From: DASXPG01 sp044449445
GTDB taxonomy: Bacteria > Gemmatimonadota > Gemmatimonadetes > Gemmatimonadales > JACORV01
Length of the DNA stretch: 18,769 nucleotides
Direction of reading: 5' to 3'
Assembly (NCBI GenBank): GCA_044449445.1
Contig: JBIOIA010000030.1
Span: 1 to 18,769, forward strand
The first letter of the stretch is position 1. Every line of letters begins with the position of its first letter. The position numbers and the translations under genes are program-made. The notes beneath the pieces were generated by a model that made no database searches, had not been told where the DNA came from, and saw only the letters and a list, made by a program, of their open reading frames with translations. Below, piece by piece: positions 10,844-18,769 of the stretch.

Positions 10844-11614
10844 GTGGCGCGCACGATCCATCCGACCGCGATCGTCGCACCCGAGGCCGAGCTGGGGGAC
10901 GGTGTCAGCGTCGGCCCGTCCGCGATCGTGGGGCCGCACGTGAGCGTCGGTGACGGCTGCGAGATCGGCGCGCACGCCATCCTCGAGAAGTACGTGAAGA
11001 TGGGCGCCGGGTGCCGCGTCGGGCCGGGCTCGATCGTCGGCGGCGACCCGCAGGACCTCAAGTACAAGGGCGAGGAGACCTGGGCGGAGATCGGCGAGGG
11101 CACGATCATCCGCGAGTACGCGACGATCAACCGCGGCACCACGCAGTCGCGCGTGACGCGGCTCGGCAAGGGCTGCCTCGTGATGACGTACGTGCACGTC
11201 GCGCACGACTGTCACATCGGCGACGGCGTCATCCTCTCGAACGGCGTCGGCCTGGCCGGCCACATCACGATCGGCGACAAGGCCATCATCGGCGGGATGA
11301 CCGGCGTCCACCAGTTCGTGCGCATCGGCGCGCACGCGTTCATCGGCGCGGCGGGACGCATCCGCAAGGACGTGCCGCCCTTCTGCAAGGCCGATGACGG
11401 CAAGATCTACGGGCTCAACACCATCGGCCTCCAGCGTGCGGGATTCACGCCCGAGACGCTCGCGGCGCTCCAGCAGGCGTACCGGCTCTTCTATCGCTCC
11501 TCGCTCAACATCCGCCAGGCCATGGAGCGCGCGAGGGACGACCTGCCGAAGCTGCCCGAGGTCGAGGCGTTCGTCGCGTTCATCGAGCAGAGCGAGCGTG
11601 GGGTGATGGTGTGA
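10844..11614 (+). CDS. lpxA: UDP-GlcNAc acyltransferase LpxA
   Basis: LpxA starts lipid A synthesis by moving a 3-hydroxyacyl chain from ACP to the 3-position of UDP-GlcNAc. The 256-residue product has the hexapeptide-repeat beta-helix (about 1-185) and the C-terminal helical domain (about 190-256). The catalytic histidine is His121 in HVAHDC; His140 (LAGH) and His156 (GVHQF) match further conserved positions. At the acyl-chain ruler position (Gly173 of E. coli), the motif-based alignment places Ala169, in FIGAAG. The GTG start lies two bases after the lpxC-fabZ stop. The stop overlaps the next gene's GTG by four bases (GTGA). If the following oxidoreductase is GnnA-like, this LpxA might act on an amino sugar nucleotide, but no partner aminotransferase gene is present here. 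Confidence 0.94.
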   Translation: MARTIHPTAIVAPEAELGDGVSVGPSAIVGPHVSVGDGCEIGAHAILEKYVKMGAGCRVGPGSIVGGDPQDLKYKGEETWAEIGEGTIIREYATINRGTTQSRVTRLGKGCLVMTYVHVAHDCHIGDGVILSNGVGLAGHITIGDKAIIGGMTGVHQFVRIGAHAFIGAAGRIRKDVPPFCKADDGKIYGLNTIGLQRAGFTPETLAALQQAYRLFYRSSLNIRQAMERARDDLPKLPEVEAFVAFIEQSERGVMV

Positions 11615-12627
11615 GCACGGCGCCGCTCGCCGTCGGCGTCGCCGGGGTGGGCAGCCTGGGGTTCCATCACGCTCGGCTCTACGGGACGCTGCCGGACGCG
11701 CGGCTCGTCGGCGTGTACGACGTGCGCGCGGACCGCGCAGCCGAAGTCGCCTCGCAGCTCAAGACCACCGCGTTTCCAACCTACGAAGCCCTGCTCGAAG
11801 CGGTCGAGGCCGTCTCGATCGTGACGCCGACGCCGGCGCATCACGCCGCGGGGATGGCCGCGATCGCGCGCGGCCGGCACCTGCTGGTCGAGAAGCCGCT
11901 CGCGGCGACGATCCCGGAGGCCGAGGCGCTGGTCGCCGCGGCCGAGGCGGCCGGCATCGTGTTGCAGACCGGCCACGTGGAGCGGTTCAACCGCGCGGTG
12001 CGCGCGGCGGCGCCCTACCTCAAGGGGCCGCGCTACATCGAGTCCGACCGCGTGGCTCCCTTCGGCCTGCGCGGCAGCGACGTCGCGGTCATTCTCGACC
12101 TCATGATCCACGACCTCGACCTCGTGCTGTCGCTGGTCAGGGAGAAGGTGGTGGACGTGCGCGCCTCGGGGATCGGGGTGCTCACCAAGTCGGTGGACAT
12201 CGCAACGGCGCGCATCGAGTTCGCGAGCGGAGCGGTGGCCAACCTCACGGCCAGTCGCATGGCGCGCGAGCGGGTGAGAAAGCTGCGCATCTTCCAGCCG
12301 TCGGGGTACCTGTCGCTCGACCTCGCCGAGGGCACGGGTGAGTTCCTCAGGCTGCGCAAGGACGCGATGATGCTGCTCGCCGGCGCGCCCCTTGGTGGCG
12401 ACGGTCCGCCGGACCTGTCGAAGATCGTGGAGGAAGTGGCGATCGATGCCCCGGCCGGCGAGCCGCTGGCGCTTGAGCTCCAGAGCTTCGTGCGCGCGGT
12501 CCGCGGCGAGGACAGCGTGGCGGTCTCGGGCAGGGACGGACTCGAGGCGCTGCGCCTCGCCTTCCGCGTGCTCGAGGCGATGGGGCAGGCCGGTCAGGCG
12601 GCCCCCGCGCCACGCCTGTTCCCGTGA
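11611..12627 (+). CDS. Gfo/Idh/MocA-family oxidoreductase of the lpx operon
   Basis: This 338-residue protein belongs to the Gfo/Idh/MocA NAD(P)-dependent oxidoreductases. The N-terminal Rossmann domain has GVAGVGSLGFHHAR (9-22), an acidic residue after the second strand (VGVYDV) and the family motif VEKPLA (around 94-99). GHVERFN follows, and the C-terminal alpha/beta domain has DLMIHDLDLVLSL, containing the His expected to help catalysis. It sits between lpxA and lpxB with four-base overlaps on both sides. Related oxidoreductases occupy this spot in other lpx clusters. In Acidithiobacillus, GnnA (with the aminotransferase GnnB) oxidises UDP-GlcNAc at C3 to make a diamino sugar for lipid A. 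No GnnB-like gene is seen here, so GnnA activity is only a possibility. The substrate is otherwise unknown. The start is GTG. Confidence 0.85.
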   Translation: MSTAPLAVGVAGVGSLGFHHARLYGTLPDARLVGVYDVRADRAAEVASQLKTTAFPTYEALLEAVEAVSIVTPTPAHHAAGMAAIARGRHLLVEKPLAATIPEAEALVAAAEAAGIVLQTGHVERFNRAVRAAAPYLKGPRYIESDRVAPFGLRGSDVAVILDLMIHDLDLVLSLVREKVVDVRASGIGVLTKSVDIATARIEFASGAVANLTASRMARERVRKLRIFQPSGYLSLDLAEGTGEFLRLRKDAMMLLAGAPLGGDGPPDLSKIVEEVAIDAPAGEPLALELQSFVRAVRGEDSVAVSGRDGLEALRLAFRVLEAMGQAGQAAPAPRLFP

Positions 12628-13733
12628 GCACGGTGTTCGTCTCGGCGGGGGAGCCATCGGGGGATGCGCACGCGGCGGCACTGGTGACGGCCCTGAGGCG
12701 AGCCGAGCCGGGCATCAGCGTCGAAGGCGTCGGCGGCCCGGCACTGGCGGCCGCGGGCGCGCAACTGATGGCCCGCATCGAGCACCTCACCGTGATCGGG
12801 TTCGCCGAGGTGCTGGCCAAGGTGCCGGCGCACTGGCGCCTGCTCCGGGCGATCGAGCGCCGGCTCGCGAAGGGCGACGTGAAACTGGTGATCCTCACCG
12901 ACTATCCGGGCTTCCACCTGCGGGTCGCGGCGCTGGCACACCGGATGGGCGTCCCGGTCATGTACTTCATCGCGCCGCAGCTGTGGGCCTGGCACGAGAG
13001 CCGCGTCAGGAACATGGCGCGCGACGTCACGCGTCTCGCCGTGATTCTCCCGTTCGAGGAGGCCTTCTTCAACGAGCGGGGCGTCCGGACGACGTTCGTG
13101 GGCCATCCGCTGCTCGACCGGCCCGGCGTGGGAGAGAAGCCCGATGTGAAGGCGCGCCTCGGGCTCGATCCGAAGCGGCCCGTGCTCGGACTGTTCCCGG
13201 GCAGCCGCGCGCAGGAAGCGGCGCGGTTGTGGCCGGTATTCAGGGATGCGGCGGGCCTCGTGATGAAGGCGCGTCCGGAGGTGCAGTGCCTGGTTGCCGC
13301 GGCGGGAAAAGCCCGGTACCCGGATCCGGGCGCGGTGCGCCTGGTCAAGGGCCGGCCGGCCGAGTGCTTCGCGGCCAGCGACGCCGCGCTGAGCAAGTCG
13401 GGAACCACGACGCTGGAGGCCGCGCTCGCCGGCGCACCGCAGGTGATCGCGTATCGCATGAACCCGATCAGTTACATCCTGGCGCGGCGACTGGTGCGGG
13501 TGCCGTTCATAGGAATGGTGAACCTGGTGGCCGGGCGGCTGGTGTCACCGGAGTTCGTGCAGCGCGATGCCACGGCGGAGCGGCTCGCGCAGGCCGTGCT
13601 GCCGCTGCTTGTGGACGGCTCGAGCGAGCGCCGGGCGCAGCTCGAAGGCCTTGCAGAGGTGCGGCGCCTCCTGGGCGGCCCCGGTGCGGCCGAGCGCGCG
13701 GCGGCGATCGCCCGCGAGCTGCTCGCGGCATGA
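12624..13733 (+). CDS. lpxB: Lipid A disaccharide synthase LpxB
   Basis: LpxB is a GT-B-fold (GT19) glycosyltransferase. It joins UDP-2,3-diacylglucosamine and 2,3-diacylglucosamine-1-phosphate (lipid X) into the beta-1,6 disaccharide of lipid A at the inner face of the inner membrane. The 369-residue product shows SAGEPSGD (7-14) at the N-terminus, LTDYPGFHLR, IAPQLWAWHESR, the nucleotide-site motif FPGSRAQE (a variant of LPGSRxxE) and SKSGTTTLE. These are the usual LpxB landmarks in order, and the length fits the family (about 370-390). The GTG start overlaps the oxidoreductase stop by four bases and the ATG of lpxK overlaps its own stop, so all three are probably translationally coupled. 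The enzyme that makes its lipid X substrate is not encoded in the window. Confidence 0.94.
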   Translation: MSTVFVSAGEPSGDAHAAALVTALRRAEPGISVEGVGGPALAAAGAQLMARIEHLTVIGFAEVLAKVPAHWRLLRAIERRLAKGDVKLVILTDYPGFHLRVAALAHRMGVPVMYFIAPQLWAWHESRVRNMARDVTRLAVILPFEEAFFNERGVRTTFVGHPLLDRPGVGEKPDVKARLGLDPKRPVLGLFPGSRAQEAARLWPVFRDAAGLVMKARPEVQCLVAAAGKARYPDPGAVRLVKGRPAECFAASDAALSKSGTTTLEAALAGAPQVIAYRMNPISYILARRLVRVPFIGMVNLVAGRLVSPEFVQRDATAERLAQAVLPLLVDGSSERRAQLEGLAEVRRLLGGPGAAERAAAIARELLAA

Positions 13734-14808
13734 TCCCGGGAGACGTGTCCGGCCTGGCTCGCCGGATGTGGCGCTCGAGCTCTCCTTTGGCTGCCGCCTC
13801 GCGCGCGGTGCTGCTGCCCGTGGCGGGCGCCTGGCGCCTGGTCACAGCGGCGCGCAACCGTGCCTATGATTCAGGGCTGGTTCCGAGCGGCCCGCCACCG
13901 GTTCCGTCCATCGGCGTGGGGAACCTGTCGGTAGGCGGCACGGGGAAGACGCCGCTGGCGGCGTGGATCGCGGGGGAGCTGAAGCGGCGCGGTCCGCGCG
14001 TGGGCATCGTGCTGCGCGGCTACGGCGGCGACGAGGTGGCCGAGCATCGCGCGGCGAACCCGGACGCCGTGGTGGAAGCCGGCGCGGATCGGCGTGCGGC
14101 GGCGGCGCGCGCCATCGTGCGCGGCGCGCAGGCGCTGGTGTTCGACGACTGTCTCCAGCACCGGGCGCTGACGACGGACGTCATGCTCGCGCTGGTGAGC
14201 GCCGACACCTGGTCGGCCACGCGCTGGCCGCTTCCGGCGGGACCGTGGCGCGAAGGCCTTGGCGCGCTGGCCCGAGCCGACGCGGTCGTGGTGACCCGCA
14301 AGGTCGCCTCGCGCGAGTCGGCGGCAGAGCTCGCCTTCAGGCTCGCGCCGCTGACGCGCGGCCGCTCGGGCATCGCGGTGGCGCTCGCGCCGGGCGAGTT
14401 GCGCGGCGCGGCGGCCGGACGGCCGGTGCCCTTCGGCACGCTGAGCGGCCGCGAGGTGCTGGTGGTCGCGGGCGTCGGCGAGCCCGAGCTGGTGGCCGAA
14501 CAGGTGAGGAGCTTCGGCGCCGAGGTGCGGCTGCTCGACCTGGGCGACCACCATGTGTACTCGGCGTCGGAGGCGGCGGGCATCGCGGCGTCGGTGCCCA
14601 GGGGCGGCGTCGCCGTGACCACGGCCAAGGACGCAGTGAAACTGGGCCCGCTATGGCCCGCGGGAGAAGCGGAGCTGCTGGTCGCCGGACTGCGCGTCCA
14701 GATCGAGACGGGCGCCGAGGTGCTGGATGCACTGCTGGACCGCGTCGCGACGGCGGCGCGGACGAACCGAACCCCGGGGGCGGCGGCCGCGCTGCCTGCG
14801 AGAAAGTC

Positions 14809-14812
<4 letters not shown>
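13730..14812 (+). CDS. lpxK: Tetraacyldisaccharide 4'-kinase LpxK
   Basis: LpxK phosphorylates the 4' position of the tetraacyl disaccharide to give lipid IVA, at the cytoplasmic face of the inner membrane. The 360-residue product has a hydrophobic/amphipathic N-terminal stretch (about 18-42) for membrane contact. The P-loop is VGNLSVGGTGKTP (63-75), followed by RGYGGDE (96-102), the Asp-Asp pair in VFDDCLQH (137-144), GDHH (272-275) and TTAKDAVK (297-304). Family members usually read DDGFQH where this one has DDCLQH. The segment between RGYGG and the DD motif is shorter than in the E. coli type. Length and remaining motifs are normal, so it is probably active. The ATG at 13730 overlaps the lpxB stop (ATGA); a much longer reading of this frame runs back through lpxB and is not genuine. 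Confidence 0.92.
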
Positions 14813-16097
<1,285 letters not shown>

Positions 16098-16101
<4 letters not shown>

Positions 16102-16646
16102 TCGCGCCGATCCCTGAGACGACCCGCGCCGCGCTCCTCGAGCTGGCGAGGCAGGCCATTCGCTCGTGGGTCCGGGGCGAGCCGTATCCCGACCCCGACG
16201 TGCCGGGCGGCGAGGCGCCTGCGGGTGCATTCGTGACGTTGTACAGAGGCGAAGAGCTGCGGGGCTGTCTCGGCCGCCTCGAGGCGGATCAGCCGCTCGG
16301 GCAGGTCGTGGCCGAGATGGCGGTCGCGGCCGCGCGGGATGATCCACGCTTTCCGCCGGTTTCGGCCGACGAGGTGCAAGATCTCACGATCGAGATCTCG
16401 GTCCTGACCGAGCCCAAGCCCGCGCGCCCCGAGGGCGTCGAGGTGGGGCGGGACGGTGTGATCGTGCGCAAGGGCGCGCGGCAGGGGGTGTTGCTGCCGC
16501 AGGTCGCAACCGAGTACGACTGGGACCGGGAGACGCTTCTGACCATGGTGTGCCGGAAGGCCGGTCTGCCGGACCACGCGTGGCGGGACCGGCGGGCCGA
16601 GCTGCTGGTATTCCAGGCCGAGGTGATCACCGAGGCCGTCGGGTGA
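16098..16646 (+). CDS. amrA: AMMECR1-domain protein (AmmeMemoRadiSam system protein A type)
   Basis: This is an AMMECR1-family protein of unknown biochemical role. In many prokaryotes the family is linked to a Memo-like protein and a radical SAM protein (the AmmeMemoRadiSam set). The diagnostic motif LRGCLGRLE (54-62) is present. The N-terminal helix LLELARQAIRSWVRGEP (13-29) also matches the family, as do PLGQVVAEMAVAAARDDPRF and ISVLTEPK. No ATG or GTG start keeps this N-terminus: the first GTG, at 16200, removes about 34 family-typical residues. The in-frame CTG at 16098 forms a CTGA overlap with the upstream stop, copying the ATGA/GTGA pattern of neighbouring junctions, and gives 182 residues. 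ATC at 16101 is another candidate. The start is inferred; the domain call is firm. No Memo or radical SAM gene is in the window. Confidence 0.8.
16632..16635 (+). promoter_or_regulatory. Ribosome binding site for the methyltransferase gene
   Basis: GAGG near the end of the AMMECR1 gene lies seven bases before the GTG at 16643. It supports that start over any longer reading of the frame. Confidence 0.45.
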
Positions 16647-17365
16647 GCGAATGGTTCGAGCACTGGTTCGGCGAGGAATACCTCGAGCTCTACCCGCACC
16701 GCGACGATGAAGAGGCCGGGCGTGTCACCGCGCTGCTCGAATCGCGCGGCGTGGTGCGCGAGGGCGATCGCGTGGTGGACCTGGCGTGCGGCGCGGGGCG
16801 GCACGCCGTGGCGCTCTCGCGCATCGGCGCGCGCGTCGTCGGGTTGGACCTCTCGCTGCCGCTGCTCCGCGCGGGCCAGCGGCGCTGGCAGGAGGCGCGA
16901 CTGGTTCGAGCGGACATCCGGGTGCTGCCGCTGCGCACGGGCGTCGTGGACGCCGTCGTGAACCTGTTCACCAGCTTCGGCTACTTCGAGCAGGACGCCG
17001 AGCACGAGAAGGTCATCGCGGACGTCGCGCGCGTGCTGAAGTCGGGCGGCCGGTTCGTGCTCGATTTTCTCAACGCCCAACAGGTGCGCGCCACGCTGGT
17101 GCCACGCGACGAGCGGTCGATCAACGGGCGCAACGTGGTGCAGGAGCGTCGGCTGGAGAAGGATGGGCGGTACGTGATCAAGACGATTCACGTGGCGGGC
17201 GAGGGGCGGAGCTTCATGGAGCGGGTGCGCCTCTACGAGCGTGCCGACCTCGAGCGCATGCTCGGGGGCGCGGGGCTCGCAATCGACGCCGTCCTCGGCG
17301 ACTACGACGGCGCCCCGTTCGCCGCCGGTTCGCCGCGGCTGCTGGTGCTGGCGAGGAAGCGGTGA
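16643..17365 (+). CDS. Class I SAM-dependent methyltransferase coupled to bshC
   Basis: This 240-residue protein has a class I (Rossmann-like) methyltransferase core. Motif I is VVDLACGAGRHA (44-55), the acidic residue after strand 2 is in VVGLDLS (65-71), an ADIRVLPL-type motif II/III follows, and VLKSGGRFVLDFL comes after it. The N-terminus SEWFEHWFGEEYLELYPHRD (2-21) is an aromatic, acidic segment that may form a substrate lid. It starts at a GTG overlapping the AMMECR1 stop, and its own stop overlaps the bshC GTG (GTGA), so it is probably co-translated with BshC. Chlorobaculum makes N-methyl-bacillithiol with a SAM methyltransferase (NmbA), so a role in methylating bacillithiol is a reasonable guess. 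The sequence alone does not prove the substrate. Confidence 0.85.
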   Translation: MSEWFEHWFGEEYLELYPHRDDEEAGRVTALLESRGVVREGDRVVDLACGAGRHAVALSRIGARVVGLDLSLPLLRAGQRRWQEARLVRADIRVLPLRTGVVDAVVNLFTSFGYFEQDAEHEKVIADVARVLKSGGRFVLDFLNAQQVRATLVPRDERSINGRNVVQERRLEKDGRYVIKTIHVAGEGRSFMERVRLYERADLERMLGGAGLAIDAVLGDYDGAPFAAGSPRLLVLARKR

Positions 17366-18769
17366 GCGTCCGCTTCGAGGTCTCGACGCTCGGGGCAAAG
17401 GTGGCGGGAGACCTGGCCGCTTCGGCGCGCGCGCAGCAGGGAAGGAAGCCCGACGCCCGCGTCGCGGCAGCGCTGCTCGCCGAGGGCGCGGCGGCCGCGC
17501 CGCGCGACCTGCTGATGCAGGGCGGCGCGCTGGCCGTCACGACCGGCCAGCAGGCGGGCCTGTTCACCGGGCCTCTGTACGGCGTCCTCAAGGGCCTGAG
17601 CGCGGCAGCCCTCGCCGCGGAGCTCACCGCACGGGGAACGCCCCATGTGCCCGTGTTCTGGGTCGCGGGCGACGATCACGACTTCACCGAGATCAACCAC
17701 TGCACCGTGATCGGCAAGGACGGCCGCCCGGCGCGCATCGTGCTGCGCGAGCGACCCCAGGGCGCGCCGATGCTTCCGGCCTATCGCGAGACGATCGGCG
17801 AGGACGGACGCCGCGCCCTGGCCGAGCTGGAAGCACAGCTCCCGGAGAGCGACTTCCGCACCGACGCGCTGGCCTGGCTGGCTCGCGCCTACGAACCCGG
17901 GACCAACCTGGCGGAGGCCTACGCCCGCGCGCTGGCCGAGCTGCTCGGCCCGTTCGGCGTCGTCGTGGCGCGGGGCTGGGACGGCGCGCTCAAGGCGGTG
18001 GCCGCGCCCGTGCTGCTCGGCGCCGCACGGAAGGCCGCGGAGCTGGATCGCGCGCTGGCGACACAGGCCGAGCGGCTGAAGCAGGCGGGAGCCGAAGTGC
18101 CGGTCGAGGTCGGCCAGGGCCTGTCGCTGCTGATGGTCGAGACCGCGGAGGGGCGCGACCGCCTCAAGATCGTGTCCGGCGATCGATTCGAGACACGCCG
18201 GGGCGGCCATGCCGTGTCGCTGAAGGACATCGAGCAGAGCATCGCCGGCTCGCCCGAGAAGATCTCGGGCAACGTGCTCCTGAGACCCGCGGTCGAGGCG
18301 GCGGTGTTCCCGACGGTCGCGTATTTCGGCGGCCCCGGCGAGCTGGCGTATCTCGCGCAGACCGGCCCGGTGTTCGAGCTGCTCAGCGTGCCAAGGCCGG
18401 CGCGGCTCCCGCGGCTCTCCGGCTTCCTCGTGGAGGCCAAGGTGGACAAGGTGCTCGAGCGCTACGGCCTCGCGCCGGCCGACTTCGCGGCGCCGGAGGG
18501 AGCGCTGGTGTCGCGGCTCGTGCGCGAGCAGCTTCCTGCGGAAGCCGCAACCGCCCTCGCAGCGCTTCGCGCGAGCGTCACCGAGCGTTACGCCGCGCTC
18601 CAGGCCGAGGCGGCGAAGCTGGACAGCACGCTCGAGAAGCCGGTCGAGAATGCGCGCAACCAGGCGCTGGTCGCCTCGCACGAGATCGAGAAGAAGCTGG
18701 TCGCGGCGCTGAAGCGCGCCAGCGAAACGACGGTGCAGCAGGTCACGCGGGCGCGCGACCAGCTCTACC
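17362..18769 (+). CDS. bshC: Bacillithiol biosynthesis cysteine-adding enzyme BshC, 3' end cut off
   Basis: BshC adds cysteine to GlcN-malate in the last step of bacillithiol synthesis, giving the low-molecular-weight thiol of Firmicutes, Deinococcus and many Bacteroidota/Chlorobi. The first 469 codons are visible and no stop occurs before the window edge; the family is about 540 residues. Landmarks are VTTGQQAGLFTGPLY (59-73), FWVAGDDHDFTEINH (99-113), VLLRPAVEAAVFPTVAYF (roughly 304-321) and GGPGELAYLAQ (322-332). From about residue 390 the chain is Ala/Glu/Lys-rich and helical, consistent with the BshC coiled coil. The GTG start overlaps the methyltransferase stop and has GAGGAAG at 17353-17359 just upstream. 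bshA and bshB are not in the window. The enzyme is not directly demonstrated in every bacillithiol producer, but the family call is firm. Confidence 0.93.
   Translation, partial: MSVRFEVSTLGAKVAGDLAASARAQQGRKPDARVAAALLAEGAAAAPRDLLMQGGALAVTTGQQAGLFTGPLYGVLKGLSAAALAAELTARGTPHVPVFWVAGDDHDFTEINHCTVIGKDGRPARIVLRERPQGAPMLPAYRETIGEDGRRALAELEAQLPESDFRTDALAWLARAYEPGTNLAEAYARALAELLGPFGVVVARGWDGALKAVAAPVLLGAARKAAELDRALATQAERLKQAGAEVPVEVGQGLSLLMVETAEGRDRLKIVSGDRFETRRGGHAVSLKDIEQSIAGSPEKISGNVLLRPAVEAAVFPTVAYFGGPGELAYLAQTGPVFELLSVPRPARLPRLSGFLVEAKVDKVLERYGLAPADFAAPEGALVSRLVREQLPAEAATALAALRASVTERYAALQAEAAKLDSTLEKPVENARNQALVASHEIEKKLVAALKRASETTVQQVTRARDQLY

Noticed and set aside
16200..16202. GTG as start of the AMMECR1 protein
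   Set aside because: It removes the family-typical N-terminal helix and leaves about 100 bases unexplained in an otherwise gapless operon.

Overview
The window is an 18.8 kb stretch of GC-rich DNA (about 70% GC by eye, not computed). All 16 genes lie on the + strand and are packed end to end. No junction gap is longer than about 10 bases, and many junctions are 1-4 base stop/start overlaps (ATGA, GTGA, TGATG). It reads as part of one very long operon, cut at both ends by the window.

The organism is a Gram-negative (diderm) bacterium that makes lipid A. It carries lipoprotein-release (Lol) genes, bamA, a skp/ompH homologue and an almost complete Raetz-pathway cluster. LpxC is fused to FabZ, an arrangement known from Bacteroidota/Chlorobi and related FCB-type phyla. 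The same operon carries mcsA-mcsB-clpC, best known from Firmicutes, and bshC for bacillithiol synthesis. This mix, with the high GC, points to an FCB-superphylum lineage of the Gemmatimonadota/Eisenbacteria kind. That placement is an inference from gene content.

Layout. (1) 1-1307: the end of a LolC/LolE-type permease and its ATPase LolD, for lipoprotein release from the inner membrane. (2) 1307-5383: McsA, the protein-arginine kinase McsB and the AAA+ unfoldase ClpC, a protein quality-control module that marks clients with phosphoarginine and feeds them to ClpP. The Firmicutes repressor gene ctsR does not directly precede it. (3) 5394-8501: BamA and a Skp/OmpH-like chaperone, for outer-membrane protein insertion. 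(4) 8507-14812: lpxD, lpxC-fabZ, lpxA, a Gfo/Idh/MocA oxidoreductase, lpxB and lpxK, for lipid A synthesis. The UDP-2,3-diacylglucosamine hydrolase step (LpxH/LpxI/LpxG) is missing from the window. (5) 14809-18769: glutamate dehydrogenase, an AMMECR1-domain protein, a SAM-dependent methyltransferase and a partial bshC.

Together these genes cover outer-membrane building (lipoproteins, barrel proteins, lipid A) and protein quality control, then run into a nitrogen/thiol metabolism tail. The points most worth a second look are: the arginine-phosphorylation module inside an envelope operon, with a McsB whose phosphoarginine-sensing motif looks altered; the oxidoreductase between lpxA and lpxB; the methyltransferase coupled to bshC, which could make a methylated bacillithiol; and an AMMECR1 gene whose only plausible full-length start is a non-AUG codon.

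No tRNA, rRNA, CRISPR array, insertion sequence or convincing terminator was seen. There is no gene-free stretch longer than about 10 bases.
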